Positions 12,356 through 25,046 of a DNA stretch of 64,000 bases are shown in pieces (positions within the stretch are counted from its first letter, which is position 1; the number at the start of each line of letters is the position of its first letter). Source of the stretch: Nyssa sinensis (Eukaryota > Streptophyta > Magnoliopsida > Cornales > Nyssaceae); the NCBI GenBank assembly GCA_008638375.1, contig CM018052.1:30093239-30157238 (forward strand), written 5' to 3'. The position numbers and the translations under genes are program-made. The notes beneath the pieces are model-generated. The model was not told the origin of the DNA and made no database searches. It saw nothing but the letters and a program-made list of their open reading frames with translations.

Positions 12356-13247
12356 GAGAGAAATTCAATTTCATCTGGCATGTTGTCCATATACTTACTA
12401 TTGCATAGATATTTCTATTTATATATATATATATATATATTTGTCAAAAAAAAATGATATCCAGTTTTGCCGAATTAACTCATTCAATGCCCATGAGGTA
12501 ATTCAAACACTCCACGAACCGCAAATGAAGTGAATTGAACTCAAAATTTTTGAATTTATAACACATACTTTTTTAATCAGCAAAATAGAAATAATTTTTT
12601 TCTCCTTTTTCATCCCAGATACAAAGTAATATAATTCACATATATTTATTATTGCAGATTCAAACTCCATATATTTAAGAGTTAAAAAAATATTATATAT
12701 GATATTACTCTTTTGTTTATCTTAATTTCCTATATGTTATCATTAATTTATTATTGGTCATACCTGACCACCACATGGCAACTTGCAACCTTCATGAAAT
12801 CCTCAACTAACCATTTTTTTTTTTAATTTTTTTTCGAGGCACGACCCTCGTAAGTTTTTATAATTTATAGAACTAGAAGTCTATAATACTATATGAGATT
12901 TATGGGTTTTGGTCACGTTCAGGGAACATGCCATCCAATCTGCATTTTATTTGTTCGAGAGATGCTCAGTGAAGATTCGTATACCATGAGAGACAAGAGA
13001 AACAACATTGGAGAGCTGGAATCACCTTCAATACAGCAATAAGGTTTGTCGGGAAGAGGATCATCTGCATTACAGTTTTTTTTTTTTCTCGATATGATTT
13101 TTTTTATACAAGCTACATCATGCATTTATTATTAAATAATTATATAAATTATATTAATATTTTTTAAATTTTTTAATAATTACACTAATTTTTTTTGTAA
13201 TTTTTAAAATTACACAAATCTTTCTTATTTTACCTAACAATATATAG
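12356..13247. other. Noncoding DNA downstream of PPO
   Basis: AT-rich, with a short TA tract at about 12420-12440. The minus-strand open frame at 12919-13125 has a cysteine- and proline-containing segment preceded by an acceptor-like CAG. I could not connect it to any gene. Confidence 0.45.
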
Positions 13248-13544
13248 GTACTTTCTTCTAGTCAATTTTTTTCTTCAAAATGACAAAATTACTTATTTTA
13301 TGTTTTTTTTTTTCAATTTTTAAAATTCTAACCAAATCTTTTTATTTTTCAAATAAATATTAATAAAAATCTTAAATTATTTTTATATAAAATAAAAATA
13401 AGTTATTTACCTTAAATTTATTTTAAATAAATTTTAAAAAAAGTTAAAAAAAGTAGTTAAAATTAAAAAATGTAAAAATAAATAAATAAAATAGACAATT
13501 TTATCATTTTAAATAAAAAAAATTGATTAGAAGAGATATCATAC
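13248..13544. mobile_element. Foldback MITE, copy 2
   Basis: The left arm begins GGTACTTTCTTCTAGTCAA. The right arm ends TTGATTAGAAGAGATATCAT, whose reverse complement matches the left arm over about 45 bp. The whole element aligns with 8344-8604. It has no coding capacity. This copy is about 35 bp longer because of extra AT-rich sequence in the loop. Confidence 0.75.
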
Positions 13545-14689
13545 ATTTTAAAAAATATCAATATAATTTATCTTAAATAAATCAATCAAAAGAAATTGTT
13601 AAAAAGTAATGGTGAGAATACTTATCCAGGTCGGCTGCATCACACTGCCTTGACTGCTGATTTAAAGCCAAGAGTTCGTTCTCTGCAACTCCTTAAAAGG
13701 CGTCCACCCCTTAAAGTTTTCTTCTCATAACAAGCTAATTATGTGAATTATGTCTCACTAAAATAAAGAAAAAGAGATAACAGACATGGAAGTTCCATTA
13801 TGGAACGCTTAGATGGCATGACCATATTGATGCCTGACACTGAAAATATTTCTAAAGTTGTGCTCTCTCCCTCTCCTTCTCACTCTGTCTCTCTGTTTTA
13901 ATTTATACCCAAAAAAGGATTGTGCTATTTATATTATTAGATATGTCTAGTCTAATATGTTTGTACTTTGTACTACATATATTGCTATGCAGTACAAACA
14001 TTTCAAAGCTTGTTTTCTTGCGGGGCAAGAGAACTATTATACATGCATTACTATATTATATATGAATAATTTGTTAACGTGCTACAATTAACTATCTTTT
14101 AATTAATAAACATGAAAAATAAAAAAAAATTAATTATTAAAATTCTTATTAATAAATAATTATTTGATACATTTCTATATTTCATTAAAACATACACATA
14201 ATGTTCAATGAATACAAAAATTCTTAATATTTTTTTGAACTAAAGAAATTTTTTGTTTCCTATTATTATTCACGTCATAACTTTCCTCACTTATAATACT
14301 TTTGAATCTAATTAAAATAGAATTTATAAATATAATTATCAACACATATCATAAATAAAATATATATGTATAACTATTTTATCTCTTTAATAATTAATAT
14401 TATAATTTTTTTAAAAAATATTAATTATTAGATAATAAAATTATTAATTATATACTATAAAATTACGTTAATTCTTTAAAAATTTATTAATTATTAAAAA
14501 TTATTAACTTACTGAATATTAATTTATTTGTTCAATTGCACTCTACTGTTCTAATAAAATTATAAAATTATCCTTCATTTAAAAACCTAAGTTCTATTTG
14601 AGCATAATTTTGAAATTTCATATGTGACAATAGAGTGCAAGTTACCATGTAAGAGTGAACAGCATCACCTATATATATATATATATATA
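13545..14689. other. Noncoding intergenic DNA
   Basis: Very AT-rich, with a CT-rich patch at about 13862-13900 that resembles low-complexity leader text. No gene is recognised. Confidence 0.45.
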
Positions 14690-14910
14690 TGTTTTCAGCC
14701 ACTCTTAAAGGTATTAATGCATCACTCCTAGCTATATATAATTGATTAATCAATTTGAGGAAAAGAAAGAAAGATTGAGACCACTTGTTGATGGTTCTCA
14801 CCTGGCTGGGCAACCGTTTCATTTGCTGCTTGGTTTCCTCCCTAATTTTCTCCCATTGTTACCAAGAAAAAAGGAAGAGCATAAAATGGACCATTGGCAT
14901 GTGAGATGCC
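14690..14910 (+). repeat. Local duplication, copy A
   Basis: This aligns with 15305-15560. Both copies contain, in order, CCACTCT, CTAGCTATA-type text, GATTGAGA, GATGGTTCTCACC or AATGGTTCTCACC, CTTGGTT, CTCCCTAATTTT and ACCAAGAAAAAAGGAAGA. The copies are clearly diverged. They carry no open frame in common, so this is a noncoding duplication. Confidence 0.65.
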
Positions 14911-15304
14911 CCAAACTCTATCGATTATTCTATGCTGTAATTATTGATCAGCTCGGGAGTAGAAAAGAATTCCTTATGTGATTACTGAGCTTAATTAGAG
15001 ATCCGTCATTCAGACAAAATCTCATGACTAGTCAGTTTCAATCATTTTGCCAAGGTGATGTATGCTTTAGTGTCCATTTCTTCTCATCGATCTCAGTGGT
15101 GGTGATGTTTTGGTCGTATCAATCTTTCAATGCTTCTTTTTTAGGGCAGTAGTAGTTGTACGCGTGCATAGATAACTACATTATAATTCTATATATATAT
15201 ATATATATATATTATTTTCAACCACTCTACTCTTAAAAGTTGTACGCGGGCCTAAAAATATTGATATTGTATCAGTATCACTGCCTTTGTTAACGTGCTA
15301 TTTA

Positions 15305-15560
15305 TTACATTTTCAACCACTCTACTCTCAAAAGGATTGATGTATAACTAGCTCCCAGCTATACACACACACACAGTTAATTAATTTGATGAGAAGAAAG
15401 ATTGTTATTAATTTGAGAAGAAGAGAGATTGAGAAGGCTCATTAATTAATGGTTCTCACCAGACTGACAACCATTAATTCCATTCCCTTGCTTGGTTAAC
15501 TCCCTAATTTTTTCACCAAGAAAAAAGGAAGAACATATTAATGAACCATCTCGCAATTGC
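15305..15560 (+). repeat. Local duplication, copy B
   Basis: Partner of 14690-14910, about 615 bp downstream in the same orientation. It has gained a CACACACA run and a second GAGAAGAAAGATTG-like unit. A further partial copy of its left end (TTTTCAACCACTCTACTCT) lies at about 15215-15238. Confidence 0.65.
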
Positions 15561-15655
15561 TCTATTATTACCACAAGGTCTTCCGAAGGTGAGTTCAGTT
15601 ATTCCTTTTCATAGCAAAGGCTCCACACTGATAAGAGAATAGTATAGAAAAGAAT

Positions 15656-15699
<44 letters not shown>

Positions 15700-15729
15700 A
15701 TTTGAAAAAGAATAAAAAAGTGTGTTGGA

Positions 15730-16222
15730 CTCAAAAATTGCTCTAATACCAAATGTAGGACTTAAAAATTACTTTGATACCAAATGTAAGATGTAAAATC
15801 GCTATAGCAACCCACTCTCACAACAAGACCCTCACACATACTGTTGTAACAATCTCACCTCACATCTATTCAACCCATTGCATTTTGCCATCTCTATATT
15901 TTGCCATCACTTACCACACTTTTCTATTATTTTTGTGGCTCACAACTCAATGTAATGGAGATCCACATATATATAATATTGATTCTAAGTTCTATATTGA
16001 TTAGAACATCTAATCCAAGACAAATTAGTATATCTTATTTAACTATAATCAGAAAATTGTATATTTTATTTAACTATAATCAGAAAACTAACTCTCATTA
16101 GAATATTAGTCCAACTACAATTAGTATTACCCAAAAAGACTCCAAATATTATTATGACTCAATAAACTAAATTAAGAAACTTCCTAAAATTTATGAGTTT
16201 GGTTTAATTGGCCAACATAATG
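15730..16222 (+). repeat. Dispersed repeat R, copy 2 (short form)
   Basis: Same family and orientation as 5745-6330. It lacks about 200 bp of the middle and contains a small internal duplication of TATTTAACTATAATCAGAAAA near 16035-16087. A long TA tract (about 15661-15698) lies just upstream. It is about 3.5 kb downstream of PPO. Confidence 0.7.
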
Positions 16223-18889
16223 TGTGTGTATGTATGTGTGTGTGTGTGTGTGCATATATATATATATATTTGGGTAATAAAGAATTTGTCAATTTAACGG
16301 TTCAATACGAGTTGAATAAGGTTGTTTGGCGGGTTGAGAATGAAAAATAATAAAATAGCATAAGAATATATATAGCGGGTCAATATGGGTTAAATATTAG
16401 TGTTTGGCGGGTTGAGAATAGAAAATAATAAAATAGTATAAAATATATATATATATATATTTATATTTATAAAATAAGAATATATATATATATATATCTT
16501 CATTTGAAAAAAAACAAAATAGTAAAACATGTACCATGGATTATAAAACAAAATTAATATTTAGAAAATATAATTTAGTATTACCATATATATAAATAAA
16601 ACACAAATCTGAACCTTGTGATAAGTAAGTTGAATTGGTCTTTATTAGGAGCTTTGGATATTATTTTTCTCTATAAATAATAGTTGGCATCATGATCTAC
16701 ATTAGAAGATATCTAAAAAAACCTACTATTATTGATGTCGTTATCTCTGTGTGAATGACTTTGGTTCCTTCATGTGATGAAAGTGATCTCTTAACTACCC
16801 TTGAATATTTTTCGTTAATTTTCTAATTGTATTCTTAACTTTCTTTTAGCTATGGTAATTTGTTGGGTTTTCAAAAGATCCAAAGTAAAACAGCTATTAT
16901 GATTATTAAAAAATAATATTTCTTCCATTAGAGTGACAAACAAAATTACGGGTTAGATTTGGGTTGAACTAACCCGTATTTGACTTAATCTGTATTTGAC
17001 TCGTTTAATTACGGATCAAATATGAGTTCAACCCGTTTTGATCCGACCCATTTTGAACTCGCCCAAAACTCGTTTATTTTATCAAGTCTATGTATAATAC
17101 ATAACATATAAACAGTTAAAAAAATATTCCTGGCACTCAATATGAAGTCAAGTATTGTCCATAAACAAATAAGCATTAAATTAAACATTAAAAAAAATGA
17201 CACTTTATGGTAATCATGTAATATGTTATTAAACTTACTCATCTTATTATTGACTTTATGGCGACATATCAACATATGTTGTATTTCAATTTTCAACCAA
17301 TTATAGCATTTCAGTATATGTTGTTTTTGTAAACCAATTAAACTACATAACAATATGATTAAAATAAGAAGAGAATCATAAGGCAGACTAGGGAGCTATA
17401 GCCCCCATATTTTGGAGAATTTTTTTTATATTACATCCAATTTGAATTTTTGTTAGCCCTCAAAGAAGTTGGAAACAAATTTTTTTACATGTAAGATTTA
17501 AACTGAATTTGTAAAAAAATTTCATTCAGAGAAATTTTTTTCCATCTTAAAATCTTAAAAAAAAAATAATAATTTAGTCTCCCTATTTTTTTATTAGTAT
17601 TTTTAATTATATCTCGAATATAATGTGTTAAATAGTTATGTAAACACACTTGTCGTATCATATTAAAAATATAAATCAATCATACTAGCATTATCAGGAA
17701 GAGAATTTGAAGTCATGTCTAATTATTGTAAAGAAAAAAAATTAAAGTGAGTTTCACTTTCATTGCATATGCAATTATGCATATGGAGACTATTTATTGA
17801 AGCAAGTAGTTAGCAGAAGTAAATTGAAATTTTTATCTTGCTCGGTTGCTTGTTGTCTCTAACTTTAGATCAAACCTATGTATTTGCATGGGCCTATGGT
17901 GTGTGGTGCTTGAGTCCAAAAAGTATTGTCAAAGACAAATGTAAGTTTCTTCACAGCATTCTATTCACAAATCATTTCCATGTAAGAACAAGTTGAGAAT
18001 TTTCATCCTGGTTTTTGCACCTCACATTTATGATCAGTCAGATCGGATGTCTTGGAAACTCATTAATTTGATGTTTCAGGTTATAAAAATTATCCAATTC
18101 TTACATTGAATAGAAGAAAATGGCCATTTCTTGGCAAAAAGACTGCTGTCTGCCGGGTTTGACTCATTGGTGAATATCTTTCAAGCCGAGAAACTGTTGG
18201 GTGACTCCATAAAACCGGTAAGGGACTGTGCAAAAAATACCAAACTTTTGATGTGAGTTCTAAGAAAGCACGCTAAATGGTTGATGTTATGTCGGTAAGA
18301 AACGCATATAATTTGACTAACTTGGACTTGCTTACAATAAATTTGCTCTAGTTAGAAGAATGCATGTCCTTTCCATGCTAATAGTTGCATTCAGTTTGTA
18401 GGCAATTTTCAAGCAACACTCACCCTGAATTCAGTGGGTGCCGTCATAAGTTGGGTCATCTGAATTTATTTTGGGTGATCACTCTTAAGGGATTTGGAGT
18501 AGCAGAGCTACATGGGTAATGGAACTTTGATACTTGTATGGTTATTAGAAAATGATGAAGTTCCTATTGGCATTAGAAGGTTTCTTGGTGTGCCGTGTAT
18601 CACATCCAGTGCAATGGAAACCCATTTAAGATTTGATGGGTTGACGTATTTGTTTAACCCATCACATGATCATTATTTGTTGATCATTAAGAGTTTCTGT
18701 TCTTGCTCTGTATTTCAGGTTTCTTTGGCTCCGTAGAAGTGGAAAGATGATTAAAAAACTTCTTTGCTTCTGTTTAAAATCTAAAGCACAGAGTGATACA
18801 ATTGAATGTAAATTTGTAAACTGAAAATTGTTTAATATGAGCCTTAAAATTGATTCAGTACGTTAATGTAGATATGATACATCTATATT
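16223..18889. other. Noncoding DNA with microsatellites and one gene-like fragment
   Basis: GT and TA microsatellites lie at about 16220-16270 and 16440-16500. Between about 18060 and 18740 the composition becomes more balanced. Short coding-like stretches occur there, including a 74-codon + frame at 18512-18736. Stops interrupt all longer readings and I recognise no family. A decayed gene fragment or an unrelated transcribed region are both possible. Confidence 0.4.
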
Positions 18890-20350
18890 GAAGGACCCTA
18901 ATTTACTAGACTTGGTGGCATGGGCATGGGGAGGCATGCCATGCCTTAGTTTGCTTGAGAATTGCTAAGAGTTGGTGGACTTGAACATTTTGACAAGTTG
19001 GTTGCATGCCTTAGCAAGCCTTAGCCAAGGCAGTGTATAGATGGTGCGCACAATAGACAGGAGGTGGGTCATGTGGCTCTGTAAGGGATCATGTCTACTC
19101 CTGTTAGCCCGGCAAAAGTCACTTTGACATATATAGGGAGGACATTCCCCTGAGTTAGGTGCCATGGATGGGCAAGCCATGTGCATAGAAAGGCCTTGGC
19201 ACCTTTGGGGCAAAGTTGTTTTCTAGAGCAAAGGCATGTGTTGTGGGACATAAGGTGGCTCCACCTTCCATCACCACCGAGGACGGCGGCAGACGATGTT
19301 TTGACTGGGACGTGCCTCAAGGGCATGGCATAGGCTCAGCCTAGCACACCAATCATATGAAGACCAAGACATGAGTGGTCATGGCTTGGCGCGGTTCATG
19401 GGCGCCATGGAACAATGTTGCTTGGGCATGGCATAGGTGCAACCCAGTATGCAAATGGTTCAGTCAGACAGAGTTGGCCAAGGCATGGTTCAAGCCTTGG
19501 GCACCAGTGGACTAGTCCGTGTGCACCAGAATTGATTTGGTGGTTTGGCTTGGACAAGGGTTGGCTAAGACAAACATGGCTTGTTGAAGTTCATACATTG
19601 GGGTGACGGTTAGAGGTGTCTTGGCTAGGACCGCCTCCAAGTTCGTGGGAGATGTCTTGACTTCAGACATGGGAAACTGATTCGGTTGTGCTGGTCTATT
19701 AGGGCTGATGTGGTGCATGACTCAGCACATGGCAGTTCATGGGTAATTGCCATGTCTCTTAGTGGCTGAAATGGTGCAGTAGCATGGGTAACTGCCATGT
19801 CCCTTAGTGGCAGAATTGGTGTAGCAACAGGGGCAAGTGCTGTGATCATGGAGTGCTAGTGCAGGTCATGGCAGCAACAGTTGAAGGCAACTGCGTGGAC
19901 AGGTGGCATGGTCTGGAGCAGTGCAGCAGAACTGCTCGACCGCCATGCACAGGTGGCAGCAGATCGGGGGTTTCTGTAACTGCTGAGCACATGTGGCAGC
20001 ATAACTGCTTGGGACAGATGGCAGTGTCTAGGGCATTGCTGAATGTAACTGCTGTATGTAATGTGCCTATATATGTGAGTGCTTGTATGCCATTGTAAGG
20101 CAAAAAAACAGAGAGTGAGCAAGAGAGAATCTGCAAGTGAGATTGTGTGCACAGTGCCTAGTGCACCTTGTAAGCCTTGGTGGCTCAGAGTGTCCTTTGT
20201 ATTCAGAAAGGGTTTTGTGAATAAAAGGTTTTGGGAGTTTCCCTTATAATTTTGTGTGCCTTGAGTGTGTGTTTTGAGTGGCTGGTTGCAGGGCAACGCC
20301 ATCACGGGCTAAGCCTCGGTTTTTGCTCTTAAGAAAACAACCCCGTGACA
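18890..20350 (+). mobile_element. GC-richer block with solo-LTR character
   Basis: This differs sharply from the AT-rich surroundings and is full of GGCATGG/GCCATG words. Its right third looks like an LTR promoter and R region: a CCTATATATGTGAGTGC TATA-like word (about 20066), a GTGAGCAAGAGAGAATCTGC leader-like stretch, and AATAAAAGG (about 20220). It ends in CCCCGTGACA at 20350, the kind of CA terminus expected of an LTR. No PBS follows and no matching left terminus or target duplication was found. A solo LTR or LTR fragment is inference. The left boundary is uncertain. Confidence 0.4.
19738..19828 (+). repeat. Two-copy 45-bp tandem repeat
   Basis: The unit beginning CATGGGTAA and containing TGCCATGTC occurs twice in tandem with a 45-bp period inside the GC-richer block. 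Confidence 0.75.
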
Positions 20351-21247
20351 GCTACCATGGTGCTATTTGGATTTCTAACAGGAGAAAATGGAAAAATACT
20401 TCTACAAAGGAACAATTGGTGATAATAGAAAGGATAAAACATACTGTCAGCAGAGTCAGCCACTCAATATATTTGTTTCTATTTAATTTTGGAAGAAACA
20501 TGTTAGTGGCAAATAAGTTCTGAGAGATGCATCTAATTTCACTTGATAGTTAGAAAAGAAATGTCTAGCCTTAGATGGAGGGAAATGGGAAAACATAATT
20601 CATGTAGCTGATTCCAAGTAGTTGGGACAAGGTTTTGTTGAGTTGAGTGTACCCCTTTTCCAATAAGAGCATGGTTCTTCTTGCTGAGAGATTGATCCTT
20701 CCTCGTTTTTTCTTCTTTTGGAGGTTTATTAGGCAAAAAATGAAAACTGTGGGCAGAAAGCAGTTTGAATAAGAGATCATGCAGAATTAGATAGTCATGT
20801 TTAAAGTTAAAAGATAATGAGAAAAACTGAGAAGTTAGTGATGTATATGAATAGTTACTGATGCCTGTGATAAAGTAAGAGAAATATAAAATCCAACAAG
20901 GAAACCTCACCCGACAATGTTTCCAGTCATGAGAATAGACAATATACAGAAACTACAAAATCAATCACTCCAATAAAACATTAGACTAATCACTTGGATA
21001 AAACATTAGAGCATATATTTCAAAGTGCAGTAGTAAAGCTAGAGTTTAGCTTCATGATCCCTACATAGCCTCAATGATGAGACTCCTACATTACTATGGC
21101 CTAGTATATGAAAAGGATAACTCAAAAGAAGCATCTTGCCAAGCCACACTTCAACGTGATCAAATGCAGCAAATCTCGTAAATATATTGACTACATGGTA
21201 TAGTGTTATATGTTTTTTTCCCCCAAACCATTTTATAATATAGATCC
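20351..21247. other. Intergenic DNA downstream of the CHUP1-like gene
   Basis: No gene is recognised. The part nearest 21247 should hold the 3' untranslated region of the minus-strand gene. I did not find an unambiguous polyadenylation signal. Confidence 0.45.
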
Positions 21248-24200
21248 CTAGTGATGAGGATTGCTCTCGATTTCATGAGCCAGTTCTCTCGTCAACTTGT
21301 CAGCACGATCATCATGTCCACCAGCAAATGTGTAGACCCGAAATGCAAACTGAAAAGCCTTCCAAAGCATTTTAGCAGATCCCTTCTTTCTTCCTTCAAT
21401 CTTAGATCCAAATTCTGCATTTTCTTTTGCCTTTGCTCCTCTCCTCTCCTGAGTCAAAAGCCAAATATTTCCACCATACAGTTTAGCTATTACACCAAGA
21501 GATTAATGAGTTGTTTGAACTCAAAGGCTAGAGCAACATATTGTAAATTGAATTACCTTAAGTGCCAACTCCATGCAGCCTGAGGAAACATCCACCATCA
21601 GTTCTTTGATCCTTACAAGGATACTGAAGTCAAAATGGATCTTGTGACTTTGGAATTTCTTGGATTCTTCATCTTTAGTTTGTTCTAGTGCATCCAATTC
21701 TCCTTTAATCTATATGTAATTATTTTTTTATTAGTAACAAAAGGAGGATGTCGTTAGGATGGCATTATGATGACGTCTAAGATCCCATGGAAACCAAGAG
21801 TTTACCTTATTAAAGTAATTCTCAGCCTTGTCAAGGAGTTGACCTAAGGGAGCCTCTATCTTCCAGTTCTGCAGATTATTAACCATTGCATCTAATTTGG
21901 AGTACATTGCTGCTGCCATCCTCAAAGCTTCCAACTTCTTCATTGGAAAACCTTCAAACCTTGCAAGCACCTGCAAATTGAAGAATTTTCCTTCATGATC
22001 ATGAAAAAGAACGGGCATTAATGATGACATTAGTGGAAAATGAACAAGTTTATATTATATGGACCTGGGATTCATCGGTTAGTTTCTCAAGATGGGATTC
22101 CACATATTTGTGGAACTTAAGGAGCTCAGCCATGTCTGTTGTCTGGAAAGAGTTAGCGGAAACTTTCACTTCCATGATTGATCTTGCATGGTTTTTAACA
22201 TCCTCATCAATTTGTGGGAAATATGCTGATGTGAGTAAAAGCAAGTAAACATATAAAAAAGGAAGGCATGTTTTTGGAAACCGTTACTTCCCAAACAGAT
22301 TAATTTCTTATGTTAGAGGTTTTGTGAAAGGCATACCTCTTTGTCATCTCTGCTAAAGCATCAGCCATTCCCTGTTTTCCACCTGTTGAGGCCCCAATTT
22401 TACTCTTTTTCCCGCCTTGCAATGATTTTCCATCTAGACTAGATCCTTCCACCTTCCCCTTGAGAAGTCGATACAGATTACCCATCTGGGGTGATCTCTT
22501 CAATTTAGTAGCTGCTTTCTTGGCACGTAGTGATTTTGCACCACCTAACGCCGGAGGTGGTGGGTGTGCCCCTGCCTTTGTTAGTGGCATCGGTGGTGGT
22601 TGTGATGGTGCTGATCCATTTGAAGACATTATTGGTGGTGCTGCTGTACTTCCTGATGTCATGGGTGGTGGTGGTGGTGGTGCTATATTTCCTGATGTCG
22701 TCGGTGGCGGCATCACTGTTGTGTTTCCTGATGCTATGAGTGGTGGTGGTGGCAGAGGTGGTGGTCCTGCTATTGCATTTGGTAGCAATTTAGGTGGTGA
22801 TGATACTATGGCATTTGGTAACACCATGGACAGCAGTGGTGATGGTGGTAATTCTATAGCATTTGATGATATGATTGGTGGTGGTATTAACTCTACTTTT
22901 GGTGACATGCGTGGTGATGTTGGTGGTGGTGGTGCCTCTGCTGCTACCATACTTGGTTGCAAATTAGGGAGAGATGGTGTTGGTAATAACACATCCATGG
23001 CTTCTCCTTCTAAGGTCTCACGACTTGTTACTGGTGGAATATTTAGGCTGCCAATCTGATTTCTTCCTTTATCGCCAGTTATCTTGTCCAAATTAAACAT
23101 CAGAATCTTCACTATATCTTCTGTCATTTTGCATTCCTTGGTAACCTCAATGCTATCTGCCGCCCTCACTTCAAAATCGTTCTTTGCTTGTGTCTTTAGC
23201 TTTAACTCTTCGACTGTCTGGTTCATCTGCTTCAAGAGGTTGGGATCTTGGGCTGCTATATGAGGCAACATGTGGAATGAGAGGCGCTTTACGTCAATGG
23301 GGTTTAACTTCCCAATAGCTTGAACTCTGAGAGGCAATAGAAGAGGTGGGGAATAAGAATTCTTTTCAAACTCTCCAACTTTAGTATAACAATTTGTCAT
23401 CTCTAGAAGCACCCAAGTCGGGGTGGCTGGAGAAGAAGAAATGGGGGTTTTGTTGTCTGAATAGGAGTCTGATAAAGCCCTTCCAAATGCATTAGCTTGG
23501 GGACTATAATCTTTTGTCTGGTCATCCTCATCCATCATATCAAACAACCTTTCTCTTGCTACATTAATCATGTCATCGAGTATTGCCAATGCTATTTCAA
23601 TTTCAACACAAGAAAATTATTATAAACTCAAATCAAGAAATTTAATATCATCTAATGGAAGAATAAATAGCCAAAGTAGATCTTGGAGTAAGAACCAATT
23701 CATTATTCTCCATCTTATTGCATGTATCATATTCACAATTGGCCCTCCATTCATTATTCTTCATCCACATATCTCCAATAGATCTCAATGCATCGCAAAA
23801 GGAGGCCACTGCCTGTTTGAACATATCACATTGATCAATTGTGTTTGTGTTCAAAAGTATAAAAAAATAAACAATGTTGTCAATTTCAGTCCTAATTCTT
23901 GACATGATTAATTTGTAGACCTGATTTGTAGATATTCCTTCCATTTCTGATGTTGAAATTCTGCATATGATATCAGGATACAACTTATGGAGATCCTTCA
24001 CTGTACCTATCAACAGCTGCAAGAAAATGACAACAAAAAGGGAAGTTAAATGGTTGCAGAGATACTTAAGAGAAGGGTTCTTTCTGCTATTTCTGTGAGT
24101 TCCAGAAAAGAAGAAAAAAAAGAGAAGAAAAGAGACAAAAATTGATAATCACCTCGTTTAAGGAAGCAGAGCCAATGCAAGAAGGTAAGTCAATTAAGTC

Positions 24201-25024
24201 TGTAAAAGTCAGGATCTTCTTCCGGAGCTCTGTCATTGTAATGAAGTCGCCTGCCACACTGCATGAATTGTGCACTGTCAAGCCTTTGACTTCCCTGAGT
24301 TTCTCTGATGATTCAGAGCTTTTGTTGGTCTCCAGCAAATCCTTCTCCTGTCAAGATTGTTAGCCAATGTTATACAGATAACATATATTCCTAATCTTTT
24401 GATACCATAATTTTGTCAAACATATTGCTGCAACATTACCAAGATGAAATGCTTGTTTTTGTTCTATGAAGTGGTGAATGAAATATACTTGGGACTCTTG
24501 AGAGACAACTTTGTAACTATGAGATTGCAATTTTTTTCCTTGTCTTTTTTGAGTATGAAAAAAAAAAAGGAAACAAGAAGATTACAACTTGATACACATT
24601 TGAATGTATATATCTCTAATGAGGGAATATAGCCACTTGGAAATGTTATTCTCTTCTCCTCCAGGTAAAAATTGTACTTTATTGGTGGCTTGTTTCTTTG
24701 TCTAGAGTGAAATCAATTGATTGGAGGAAGGAAAGTTAAGTTATGGAAATCTTCTGCAAAATGTGGAATCATGAAAAAACTGAAGGGAAATACATAATGG
24801 GAAAACTTGATGCAATTGACATGTCTTTGCCAGAAGAAAAAAAGGGTTTTAAATTAAACAATATGAAACTTCTTTAACCTTCACAAAGCACCATTGCATA
24901 TGGAAGCATAGGGCAATCTATAAACACTTACAGATGTTGTATCAATGTTCAAACATACCTCAAATCCTAACAACTTTCTACGAAAAAGCAATGGTGCCAC
25001 ACAGGAGCATGTCCCGGTCGCCAT
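21248..25024 (-). CDS. CHUP1-like proline-rich protein (At4g04980-like), nine exons
   Basis: Exon chain on the minus strand: 25024-24959, 24347-24153, 24016-23873, 23812-23737, 23591-22337, 22230-22065, 21970-21806, 21709-21557, 21448-21248. It joins to 806 codons plus stop. All junctions are GT-AG and phase-consistent except intron 5 (22336-22231), which must end in AC to keep frame. Residues about 361-506 are proline-rich (PPPPLP, PPPPPP stretches). A basic SPQMGNLYRLLKGK motif follows at about 526-540. The C-terminal block after residue 579 (YFPQIDEDV, VLARFEGFP, KAFQFAFRVYTFAGGHDDRAD) resembles the C-terminal region of CHUP1 and plant hydroxyproline-rich homologues, as I recall them. CHUP1 itself links chloroplasts to actin; this relative's role is not established. 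The first exon encodes only 22 residues and its start is the least certain part. There is no signal peptide or membrane segment. Confidence 0.85.
22231..22336 (-). other. Intron 5 of the CHUP1-like gene, apparent GT-AC ends
   Basis: The donor is AAGAG|GTATGCCTTT. The expected AG acceptor (CATCAG at 22231-22226) would shift the frame and give an early stop. Starting the exon five bases earlier, after CTCAC, keeps the frame and yields the residues RSAYF, which I recall as typical of the family. The donor is close to the U12-type consensus RTATCCTTT but has one extra base. Alternatives are a 1-bp frameshift mutation or a sequence error. Confidence 0.55.
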
Positions 25025-25046
25025 GGTCAGTGGCTGACAACCACCC

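Noticed and set aside
22460..23059. Glycine/valine-rich open frame of 199 codons on the + strand
   Set aside because: It is the complement of the proline-rich exon 5 of the CHUP1-like gene.
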